Shown here: positions 33,743 to 40,900 of the stretch, one piece after another
Layout of the letters: each line of letters begins with the position of its first letter
Numbering within the stretch: the first letter of the stretch is position 1
Notes under the pieces: model-generated
Told to the model about the DNA's origin: nothing
Database searches by the model: none
What the model saw: only the letters and a program-made list of their open reading frames with translations
NCBI RefSeq assembly: GCF_030581005.1
Contig: NZ_JAUQSX010000004.1
Span: 124,001-188,000 of the forward strand
DNA from: Hymenobacter mellowenesis
GTDB lineage: Bacteria > Bacteroidota > Bacteroidia > Cytophagales > Hymenobacteraceae
Direction: 5' to 3'
DNA length: 64,000 nt
Program-made: the position numbers and the translations under genes

Positions 33743-34390
33743 CTAGCCCTTGGTGCCGCACTCGGCGCAGAACTTTTGTTCGGGCTTCAGCTTTTCGCCG
33801 CAGCCGGTGCAGTGGCGCTCCTGGGGCTGGGCGGCGGGGTTGGGGGTGCCGCAGCTGGGGCAGAATTTCTGGCCGGCCGAGAGTTTGGCCTGGCAGTTGG
33901 GGCACTGCAGCAAGGCGTCGCGGTTCAGGAAATCGAGGTTTTGGGTGTAGTCCTGGGCGCGGGTTTTGGTGCGGATTTGCTCCTGGGCGGCCTGGGCCTG
34001 GTGGGCGCGGAGCTCCTCCTGCTCGTCGGGGGCGCAGTCTTCGCAGAGGCCGGCGCTGTGGTTCCAGCAGGCGTCGGGGCATACCCAATGGCCGCAGCGG
34101 GTGCATTGCTTGAACTGTTGCTTGCCCTCGGCCACGGCGGTTTTCAGGGCGTCGTCGTGGGCCTTGCCGCCCACGGCGCGCTGGATGTGGTAGGCGGCAT
34201 TCTCGGCCCCGCCCAGGCCGCCAAACAGGCTGCCGGCCGCCTGCAGCAAGCTCCCGGCAATGCCGATGGCGTTGGGCTGGAAGCGCGACATGTAGCCGTT
34301 GCGGCACTTGTCGCAGTGGAACTTGAACTGGAAACCCTTGTCGGTGGAAAGGTCGTCGTAGTTGGCAACAAACTGAATCAAGTCGCTCAT
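33743..34390 (-). CDS. Zinc-ribbon protein
   Basis: This 215-residue protein is built around zinc-binding cysteines. An N-terminal CDKC follows QFKFH, then CTRCGHWVCPDAC and CEDC in the middle, then two C-terminal zinc ribbons (CPNC..CPSC and CTGC..CAEC). Between them lie a Gly/Ala-rich segment (GIAGSLLQAAGSLFGGLGGA), possibly membrane-active, and a Gln-rich helix. The function is unknown; such proteins often contact nucleic acids, chaperones or membranes. Confidence 0.78.
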   Translation of the reverse strand: MSDLIQFVANYDDLSTDKGFQFKFHCDKCRNGYMSRFQPNAIGIAGSLLQAAGSLFGGLGGAENAAYHIQRAVGGKAHDDALKTAVAEGKQQFKQCTRCGHWVCPDACWNHSAGLCEDCAPDEQEELRAHQAQAAQEQIRTKTRAQDYTQNLDFLNRDALLQCPNCQAKLSAGQKFCPSCGTPNPAAQPQERHCTGCGEKLKPEQKFCAECGTKG

Positions 34391-34464
34391 AGCAGGCCGG
34401 GAAAGGTGGTGGCGTAAATGTAACGCCTGGGGCTATAGTGCGCGGCCAGGGGCTGCCTGAGCGA

Positions 34465-34553
34465 TGTAGGGGTGGGGCCCGCCCCGCTCGGTTGTTGAAC
34501 AAAATCGTTGCAAAGGCCCTGGCGTCCGGGCGGGGGCAAGCCCCGCCCCTACA
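34465..34553. repeat. GC-rich inverted repeat
   Basis: TGTAGGGGTGGGGCCCGCCCC (34465-34485) pairs imperfectly with the inverse ending GCCCCGCCCCTACA at 34553. It lies between the zinc-ribbon and spondin genes. Confidence 0.65.
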
Positions 34554-34576
34554 CCCGCCGTTGCCCCGTAATACAG

Positions 34577-35260
34577 CTACTTCAGCCGCTCCAGCAGCCA
34601 GGTGCCGAGCGGCGGGCCATCGGGCGTGGGGCCGGTGGGCAGCAGCAGCGGGGCCACCACGCCGGCGGGCAGCGTGGGCTGGTCGGGGGCGGTGAAGGTG
34701 GGGCCGCTGTCTGTACCGGCGTCGTAGGCGCGGGCGGGCACGCGGCGCTGGGCCACCCACTGGCCGGTGGCGTCGAGCAGGTTCTCGTCTTCGAGGGCCA
34801 CAAACCAGTCGGGGCTCGGCGCTATCATCGTCACCACGCTCAGGCGCGGGTGGGCGGCGTCGAGGCGAATGGTGTCGGAAACGGTGCCGGGCGAGTAGAA
34901 GTAGGAGCCTTCGAGGAGGCGGAAAGCGGCGCCGCTGCTTTGCAGGGACCTGATTTCGGCGCGCAGCGCGGTGTTGTTGCCCCGCTCGGCCATGTCCTTG
35001 ATGCCGAGGCTGGCCGCCTGGCCCGGCCGGAACAGGAGGCCGTCGGCGCGGTGCGAGGCGCCGATGATGGCCGAGAAATGCGCGCCTCCCGGGAAGTTGG
35101 CGTGGGTGCCGGCGCTCCAGGTGGCCTCGAACGTGACGCGGTAGAGCGCCGGGCCCGGCACCGGCGCGGGCAGGATTTCTCCGGTGTCGGTGTTGCGGGT
35201 GCAGGCCGCCAACCCGAGGAAGAGCGGCAACAGCCGAAGCAGGGGCAGCGGATGTTTCAT
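34577..35260 (-). CDS. Spondin-domain lipoprotein
   Basis: This is a 227-residue lipoprotein (lipobox LAAC, Cys20). Residues about 38-170 match the spondin N-terminal domain: YRVTFEATWSAGTHANFPGG, AHFSAIIGASHRADGLLFRP, GIKDMAERGNNTALRAEI, and IAPSPDWFVALEDENLL, the hallmark APSPDWFVG-like motif. Bacterial spondin-domain proteins are secreted or surface proteins of unknown role. It probably faces outwards. Confidence 0.85.
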   Translation of the reverse strand: MKHPLPLLRLLPLFLGLAACTRNTDTGEILPAPVPGPALYRVTFEATWSAGTHANFPGGAHFSAIIGASHRADGLLFRPGQAASLGIKDMAERGNNTALRAEIRSLQSSGAAFRLLEGSYFYSPGTVSDTIRLDAAHPRLSVVTMIAPSPDWFVALEDENLLDATGQWVAQRRVPARAYDAGTDSGPTFTAPDQPTLPAGVVAPLLLPTGPTPDGPPLGTWLLERLK

Positions 35261-35471
35261 GGCACAGAAGGCTATGAGGAGCGTACGGGGTTGAAAGCCT
35301 GGTAGCTAGTTACGAAGCCAGACGCTAATTGGCCTTCGACCTTACACGACGCTTCCGGCTTTTTTTACGCAGCCGGTACTGCTCTCAAGGTGCCTTTCGG
35401 AAAGTCTCAGCGGGGCAGAGGCGAAAAGCGGCCCATCGGCGCAGCCCGCTGCCAAAGCCGCGAGCGAAACG
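35261..35471. other. Spacer with a probable gene-end remnant
   Basis: No gene. The last part (35438-35471) shares CATCGGCGC, CCAAAGCC and GCGAGCGAAACGAAA with 44070-44120, where a helical-protein 3' end is recognisable. It is therefore probably an old remnant of that gene family joined to the palindrome at 35472-35504. Confidence 0.5.
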
Positions 35472-35504
35472 AAAAGCCTCGCCAGTTGCTGGCGGGGCTT
35501 TTTT
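35472..35504. terminator. Palindromic terminator (GCCYCGCCAG family)
   Basis: AAAAGCCTCGCCAG-TTG-CTGGCGGGGCTTTTTT. No intact plus-strand gene ends here, so it looks like the end of a lost gene. Confidence 0.8.
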
Positions 35505-35589
35505 ATGAGGGTACAAGGGGAAGCGTTTTGAATAAAAACGGACCGTTCTACTGAGATTTTTACGAGTTGGTAGGCGCTAACTTCCCTGT

Positions 35590-36336
35590 ATGAAACGATA
35601 TAAATTCATAGGAAAATTGAGCATGTTCCTGCTTACAACCTTATCTGCCTATCGCGCAAGTGCCCAAACGTACCGGCTGCGTTCGTTGGAAGGCGTTGAA
35701 GTATCGGTGCGGGTAAATAACGAGCCGGTTAATTTTAACAAGCTTAACAAGCTTAACAAGCAGCAAGGCCGATGCTATTTATCGGTCGTATCGGGCAAGG
35801 ATACGGTGTTTGTCTACGATGCGTGGGCACCGGGCACGGGAAAGGTGTTAAATCAGCAGTTTCTGCAAATAGATTACCCTGTGCGGGGCGGGACCAATGT
35901 GGGATTAGGCAGTACACTTGTGCTGTGTGTGGCCAAAGGAAAGCTGTGCCAGGCCTTCAAATTACCTACCTATCATCAAACCGACTTATATAATCCGGAC
36001 TACCATAAGTTATACCAGATTCGGTTGCGTCTTGTGGGCACCACGCCGCAAACGTACCAGTTTTACCTCACCACGCACAACGAGATTCGTTCAGAAAGCG
36101 AACCCGCGACCAACCACAATATCACCACGCAAGCAGTTCTGAAATTTGATGCCCAGCGCCACCTCTTTCATAATGGGTTAAAACGCCCTCCTTCACCTTT
36201 TGCCATCTTGGATGACAAAACGGAGCGAGTCATCAAGTGGAAAGTCACGGAACCGTTGCCGGTGATTGAATGGGATAACTCCGTGCAATACTTTATTCAG
36301 GGTGCGTGGTACGGCGCCGCGAGAACTAATATTTAG
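35590..36336 (+). CDS. Secreted hypothetical protein, AT-richer than its neighbours
   Basis: This is a 248-residue protein with a signal peptide ending near SAYRASAQ. The mature part is strand-rich (YRLRSLEGVEVSVRVNNEPV, DTVFVYDAWAPG, LYQIRLRLVGTTPQTYQFYL). It contains a FNKLNKLNKQQ segment from a 9-bp unit repeated in the DNA (about 35740-35762). The base composition is clearly lower in GC than the surrounding genes, and the gene lies between two palindromes of the same family (35472-35504 and 36419-36451). No family is recognised. It was probably acquired by transfer. Confidence 0.65.
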   Translation: MKRYKFIGKLSMFLLTTLSAYRASAQTYRLRSLEGVEVSVRVNNEPVNFNKLNKLNKQQGRCYLSVVSGKDTVFVYDAWAPGTGKVLNQQFLQIDYPVRGGTNVGLGSTLVLCVAKGKLCQAFKLPTYHQTDLYNPDYHKLYQIRLRLVGTTPQTYQFYLTTHNEIRSESEPATNHNITTQAVLKFDAQRHLFHNGLKRPPSPFAILDDKTERVIKWKVTEPLPVIEWDNSVQYFIQGAWYGAARTNI

Positions 36337-36418
36337 CGAAACCATTGCTGTTAAAGCTGCAAAAAGTAGCTTCTGCGGGATAGGCTTTCTAAAATTCGGA
36401 ACTCAATCAAAGCCACAG

Positions 36419-36451
36419 AAAAGCCTTGTCAGACCCTGGCGAGGCTTTTTT
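36419..36451. terminator. Palindromic terminator (GCCYCGCCAG family)
   Basis: AAAGCCTTGTCAG-ACC-CTGGCGAGGCTTTTTT; the left arm is degraded by two changes. It follows the gene at 35590-36336, but on the minus strand it sits 20 bp after a T9SS tail remnant. Confidence 0.75.
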
Positions 36452-36471
36452 AGTGGCTGAGGCTACTGGGC

Positions 36472-36530
36472 TCATTTCTTCGCCTGGCGTTTCACTGCCG
36501 GGCCTTCCGAGGGGTGGAGGCACTCGGGCC
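36472..36530 (-). pseudogene. Remnant of a T9SS sorting-domain 3' end
   Basis: The minus strand reads HPSEGPAVKRQAKK then TGA (36472-36474), matching the end of T9SS type A sorting domains (compare QEGTVVKRLVKE of the 3266-residue protein). DNA similarity to 48679-48765 and 37514-37600 continues through the adjacent palindrome. No gene body remains upstream. Confidence 0.65.
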
Positions 36531-36622
36531 GGAAACAGGGCTAGAAGGTCCTCCAAGGACACCACCGGCGCCCGGGGAACTCCAGGGCGCGCAGTGCCCG
36601 AAAGCGGCGGTCGTGGGGCGGC

Positions 36623-37243
36623 CTACTGGGCGTCCGTCACCGGCACATTGGCGAAGGTACCCGCCAACGTCAGGTCGCAGGGGCGGGAACGGTCTGTGCT
36701 GCGCGCCCGCGGGTCGTACACGCCCGTCAGCGCCAACTGAAACTGGCCGCTGAGCACGTGTTGCCGGGCATCGTAGGCCGTGAGGGTAACGGCACCCGTG
36801 ACCGCGCCCGTGGAAGGCAGCCACCAGCTGTCGTAGACCCAAGATTCTCCACCGTCCGGTTTATCCATCTTGTTGACGAAGTAGGAGTAACTGGGGGCTT
36901 GGCCGGGGTTAATGAGCGCCTGGAAGCGGTAGGTGCCCGCCAAATCCCCGGGCATTTGGGCACGGGGGATGCGCAACACCAGCCGCTCCTGTTTAGACGC
37001 GGGGCGCCAACTCATAACCAACTCAGTGGCCGTGAGCTGGCCCGTTACCTGCAAGGCAGAGGTACGGTAGGCCGTGTCGTGGCGGGCCGGGCGGGCCTGG
37101 TCGAGGTACACCACGGCGCGGCTATAGTTGGCTTCCGGGCTGGGAAGAACGGTGCCCGGGTCATCCTTTCGCGAGCAGCCCACGAAAGTGAAGCCCGCGA
37201 AGGCAAGGAGGGCAGCAGTTTTGATTGAAAAAGTTTGTAGCAT
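36623..37243 (-). CDS. Hypothetical lipoprotein
   Basis: This 206-residue lipoprotein has lipobox FVGC (Cys23). The mature protein is beta-rich (AVVYLDQARPARHDTAYRTS, LTATELVMSWRPASKQERLV, GAVTLTAYDARQHVLSGQFQ) and ends LTLAGTFANVPV, a pattern often seen in Bacteroidota lipoproteins that resemble DUF6252-like families; I do not name it firmly. It stands alone between palindromes at 36419 and 37494. Confidence 0.7.
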   Translation of the reverse strand: MLQTFSIKTAALLAFAGFTFVGCSRKDDPGTVLPSPEANYSRAVVYLDQARPARHDTAYRTSALQVTGQLTATELVMSWRPASKQERLVLRIPRAQMPGDLAGTYRFQALINPGQAPSYSYFVNKMDKPDGGESWVYDSWWLPSTGAVTGAVTLTAYDARQHVLSGQFQLALTGVYDPRARSTDRSRPCDLTLAGTFANVPVTDAQ

Positions 37244-37493
37244 AGCAAAGAGAAGGAAGGTAGGCAGGTGTTATTTCAGCGCCAAGTTACACCCCAGCCT
37301 CACAAGCCATTTACCAATTATTCCAAGCAGATAAATCCTCCTGATGAGCTGCTGACCCTGGCCCGCCATCGGTGGTTGGCAAGCTGCTGTAGCGCCGTTG
37401 CGCTTGACGGGTTTTTTAAACGCATCCACGAGTCAACATTCACGGAAATGCATCGGGAAGAGAGTTCCCCTGAACGTCATCAGCCTCCGCCAC

Positions 37494-37527
37494 AAAAAAG
37501 CCCCGCCAGTGTCTGGCGAGGCTTTTC
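37494..37527 (-). terminator. Palindromic terminator (GCCYCGCCAG family)
   Basis: AAAAAAGCCCCGCCAG-TGT-CTGGCGAGGCTTTT. On the minus strand it lies about 110 bp downstream of the M16 peptidase stop codon, with a T9SS tail remnant between. Confidence 0.82.
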
Positions 37528-37546
37528 GTTACTCAAACTACGGGGT

Positions 37547-37635
37547 TCATTCCTTCACCAGGCGTTTCATCACCGGGGCTTCCTGGGTGGGGAAGCGCAC
37601 GGATAGATGCCGGGGGCCGGGCTGCGGTCCCGCGC
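37547..37635 (-). pseudogene. Remnant of a T9SS sorting-domain 3' end
   Basis: After the M16 stop codon, another minus-strand frame reads LSVRFPTQEAPVMKRLVKE then TGA (37547-37549). It aligns with VRIHAQEGTVVKRLVKE at the end of the 3266-residue T9SS protein. The preceding residues (LGAGPQPGPRH) are still reminiscent of the sorting domain. There is no start or body, so this is a leftover tail. Confidence 0.72.
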
Positions 37636-40506
37636 CTAGTTCACCGGGTTGCCGGTGGCATCGAGCAGGGTGAGCTTGCCGTTGGCAAACTTCTTCACTT
37701 CCTCGTACTGGGTGGCTTTGTCGCCCACTACCACGTACACCAAGTCTTTCTCGGCCATGTATTTGCCGATTGTTGCCTGGAAATCGGCCACGCCCATCTT
37801 CATCAGCTGCTGCTGGTCGTCCTCCAGAAACTTCGGCGACTTGTGAAACTTGCTGATGCGGCGCAGGATGCCCAGCTTCGCGCCCTGGCTTTCGTAGGCC
37901 AGGGTGTTGCCCTTCATGATTTTGCTTTTGGCCGTTTCCACGTCGGCGGGGCTGAAGGTGGGGCCGTAGTTGGTGAGCAGCTCCCGGATGAGTTGCAGCG
38001 AGGCTCCGGTGGCGTTGGCGCGCACGCTCGTCGACACCACGAAGGGTGCCATTTCCTGCTGTTCCTGCACCGCCGAGTAGGCCCCGTAGGTGTAGCCTTT
38101 TTGGATGCGCAGCAGCTGGGTGAGGCGCCCGCTGGAGCCCGCGCCGAGCAGGGTGTTGGCGAAGGTGGCTTTGCTCATGTCGGGGTCGGTGCCACGCAGG
38201 GCCAGCCGGCCGGCGTAGAGCACCGACTGCTTGGCCTCGGGCACGTCGATGAAATACACGTTGCCGGCCGGCGCCTGGGCGGGGGCGGGCTGCTGGGCCA
38301 GGCGCACGGGCTTGGCGGCCCAGCTGGTTTCCAGGGGCTTAAGCGCGGCGGTCACGGCGTTCTGGTCGATGGCGCCCACCACGTGCACGGCCGCGCCCGA
38401 GGGCGAGATGTTGGCGTTGTAATAGGCCTTCAAATCGTCCAAGGTGATGCCGGCCGTGGTGGCCAGCGTGCCGGTGGTGGGGTAGCTCAGCACGTGGCTG
38501 GGGCCGTAGAGCAGGCGGTTGAAGTTTTGGCTGGCTATCACGGCCGCGTTGGCTTCCTGGCCTTTCAGGTTGGTGGCCAGGGAGCTTTTCAGGCGCGCAA
38601 ACTCGGTGGCGTCCCAGCGGGGCTGCAACAGCATTTCCTGCACCAGGGCCAGGGTGGGAGCGAAGTTGCGGGCCAGGCAGCGTGCCTGCACCCGGATTTC
38701 CTCGGCCGTGCTGTTCACCGAAATGCTGGCGCCCAGCAGGTCGATGGCTTCCTCCAGCTGGGCCGGGGTTTTGCGGGCGGTGCCCTGCGTCAGCATCTGG
38801 GCCACCAGCGAGGCGGTGCCGGCCTTGGCCAGCGGGTCGAGGGAGTGGCCGCCGGGAATGGTGACGTCAAAGGTCACGAGCGGGATTTCACGGTTGTCGA
38901 TGCCGTACACCTGCAGACCGTTGGCCAGCGCGGCGTTCCAGATGGCGGGCATCTTGAACAGCGGCGTTTGCAGGAAGCCTGGCTCGGAACGGTCGTTCTT
39001 GGTCACGGTTTTCTCGAACACGGCCTCTTTGCCCTGGCCCACGTCCTCGTTCTGCACGCCGGCCACCACCTTTTCCTGGTACACAGTGGCCAGCTGCGCG
39101 CCCGGCACCACTAGGTTTTGCTGGCCCTTGGGCACCACGCTGGTCATCACGTAGGGCTTGCCCTTGAGGTACTGGTTGTACACGCGCATCACGTCGGCGC
39201 GGGTCACGGCCTGGGCCATTTGGGCGTCTTTAACGAGGTAGGCCGGGTCGCCGGCAAACTCGTTGTCGCGGCCCATTTGCAGGGCTTTGCTCAGCACCGA
39301 CTCCACGCCGGAATACAGGTCGGTTTCTATTTTGGCGCGGATGCGGGCCAGCTCGGTGTCGGAAAAGCCCTGGGTTTCGAACCGCTTCAGGCCCTCCTCA
39401 ATGGCGCTGTGCACCTGCTGCAGGCTGGTGTTGGGGTTGGCCCGCACCTGCAGCGTGAACTCGCCGGCCAGCTCGCTGCTGTTCTGGTAGGCCACCACGT
39501 TGGGTGCCAGCTTCCGCTCCTCCACTATCACCTTATACAGCGGCGAGGTGCGGTTGCCGGCCAGCAGCTCGCTCAGCACTAGTAGCGCGTAGGTGTCGCG
39601 GTGATACTCCTGAATGCTCGGAAACACCATTTGCAGCTGCGGCAGGCGGGCAAAGTTGTCTTCGATGTATAGCGACTTGGTTTGGGTGAGGCCGGCCGGG
39701 CGGGGCTTGAGGGCCGGCACGGCCGGCCCCTTCTTAATCTCGCCGAACCAGCGCTGCACCTTGGCCTTGGTTTCGGCGATGTTGATGTCGCCGGCAATGA
39801 CCAGCGTGGCGTTGTTGGGGCCGTAGTACTGGCGGTAAAACTCCTGCACGTCGGGCAGCGTGGCGGCCTGCAAATCGGGCAGCGAGCCAATCACCGTCCA
39901 GTTGTAGGGGTGGTCGGCGGGGTAGAGGTTCTTGCGCAGCACCTCGTTCACCGAGCCGTAGGCCACGTTGTCGTAGTTCTGACGCTTCTCGTTTTTCACC
40001 ACCTGAATCTCGCGGGCCAGGGCCTCGGTGGTCACGGTCTTAATCATGTAGCCGAGGCGGTCGGAGTCAATCCACATGATTTTGTCGAAGGCGTCCTTAG
40101 GCACCACTTCGTAGTACTGGGTGCCGTCGCTCCAGGTGCTACCGTTGCGCTGCCCGCCCCACTCCTCAATGAGCTTGCGGTTGGCGCCCACGGGCGTGTT
40201 TTCCGAGTCGTTGAACGACATGTGCTCGAAGAAGTGGGCAAAGCCGGTTTTGCCGGGCTTCTCGCGGTTCGAGCCCACGTGCACCACCGTGGCGAAGGCC
40301 ACAATGGGGTCGGAGTGGTCTTCGTGCAGCACCACCTCCAGGCCGTTTTCCAGCGTGAATTTTTCGTAGGGCAGCGAAAACGCGCCGGCCTTGGCCGCTG
40401 GCGTCGGCTTGGGTTTCGGCTTGGCTTTGGTTTGGGCCGAGGCCGGCGGGGCACCGCAGGCCGCCGCCAGGAGCAGGGCCGCCAGTATCGTAGTCTTGTG
40501 GCGCAT
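37636..40506 (-). CDS. M16 family zinc metallopeptidase (two tandem M16 units)
   Basis: This is a 956-residue secreted or lipoprotein-type peptidase with a signal peptide (LLLAAACGAPPASAQ) and a Lys/Pro linker. The first M16 unit carries the inverted zinc motif H91-F-F-E94-H95 (HxxEH) and the distal Glu E173 (NEKRQN), so it is catalytically competent. The second unit (from about 510) lacks the zinc motif, as usual for the paired inactive half. YGAYSAVQEQQEMAPFVVST and GAGSSGRLTQLLR match the C-terminal M16 module. It probably degrades peptides in the periplasm or outside. Confidence 0.93.
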   Translation of the reverse strand: MRHKTTILAALLLAAACGAPPASAQTKAKPKPKPTPAAKAGAFSLPYEKFTLENGLEVVLHEDHSDPIVAFATVVHVGSNREKPGKTGFAHFFEHMSFNDSENTPVGANRKLIEEWGGQRNGSTWSDGTQYYEVVPKDAFDKIMWIDSDRLGYMIKTVTTEALAREIQVVKNEKRQNYDNVAYGSVNEVLRKNLYPADHPYNWTVIGSLPDLQAATLPDVQEFYRQYYGPNNATLVIAGDINIAETKAKVQRWFGEIKKGPAVPALKPRPAGLTQTKSLYIEDNFARLPQLQMVFPSIQEYHRDTYALLVLSELLAGNRTSPLYKVIVEERKLAPNVVAYQNSSELAGEFTLQVRANPNTSLQQVHSAIEEGLKRFETQGFSDTELARIRAKIETDLYSGVESVLSKALQMGRDNEFAGDPAYLVKDAQMAQAVTRADVMRVYNQYLKGKPYVMTSVVPKGQQNLVVPGAQLATVYQEKVVAGVQNEDVGQGKEAVFEKTVTKNDRSEPGFLQTPLFKMPAIWNAALANGLQVYGIDNREIPLVTFDVTIPGGHSLDPLAKAGTASLVAQMLTQGTARKTPAQLEEAIDLLGASISVNSTAEEIRVQARCLARNFAPTLALVQEMLLQPRWDATEFARLKSSLATNLKGQEANAAVIASQNFNRLLYGPSHVLSYPTTGTLATTAGITLDDLKAYYNANISPSGAAVHVVGAIDQNAVTAALKPLETSWAAKPVRLAQQPAPAQAPAGNVYFIDVPEAKQSVLYAGRLALRGTDPDMSKATFANTLLGAGSSGRLTQLLRIQKGYTYGAYSAVQEQQEMAPFVVSTSVRANATGASLQLIRELLTNYGPTFSPADVETAKSKIMKGNTLAYESQGAKLGILRRISKFHKSPKFLEDDQQQLMKMGVADFQATIGKYMAEKDLVYVVVGDKATQYEEVKKFANGKLTLLDATGNPVN

Positions 40507-40608
40507 CTTTTTGATTTTAAGCGGGAAGAAGAAAAAGCAATATTAGCCGTTTCTGGCATAGTGTGATGAAACCGTTGATTAGTTGCATCCCAGCTTAAAA
40601 CCCGCGGG

Positions 40609-40719
40609 AACCCGCCCACCCAGCCCGCGGTGTGGCTGCGCTTCCAGGGCTACACCAAGCGCATCGTCCTCGGCGGGGGCGGCGGCAAAGTTGACGCCAC
40701 CCCACCCGCCGGCCGTTAA
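40609..40719 (+). pseudogene. Remnant of the 3' end of a helical-protein gene
   Basis: The frame reads NPPTQPAVWLRFQGYTKRIV, then LGGGGGKVDATPPAGR and TAA (40717-40719). This matches the end of the intact protein at 46128-46835 (NSPTKHEVWLRFQGYTKLIV, LGGGG), and the DNA similarity continues through the following GAAGAAACGCAAAGCCCC palindrome. An in-frame stop precedes it at 40576. Only the last 37 codons remain. Confidence 0.82.
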
Positions 40720-40721
40720 GC

Positions 40722-40780
40722 CATCTGAAGAAACGCAAAGCCCCGTCAGCAACTGGCGGGGCTTTGCGTTTCTTCAGATG
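40722..40780. terminator. Large palindrome (GCCYCGCCAG family with 23-bp arms)
   Basis: Perfect outer arms 40722-40744 and 40758-40780 (CATCTGAAGAAACGCAAAGC... and inverse) around a GTCAG/CTGGC core. It ends the remnant at 40609-40719 rather than an intact gene. Confidence 0.85.
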
Positions 40781-40900
40781 CCCCCCTTCGCGTCCCGTCT
40801 CTCAATAGTTGCTTTCCAATTAGCCAACGGAAACAGGAGATGACATACAGGTGCCTGGAACTACATTTATGGTCAGTTTTTATTCCATAAAAATTTATCC

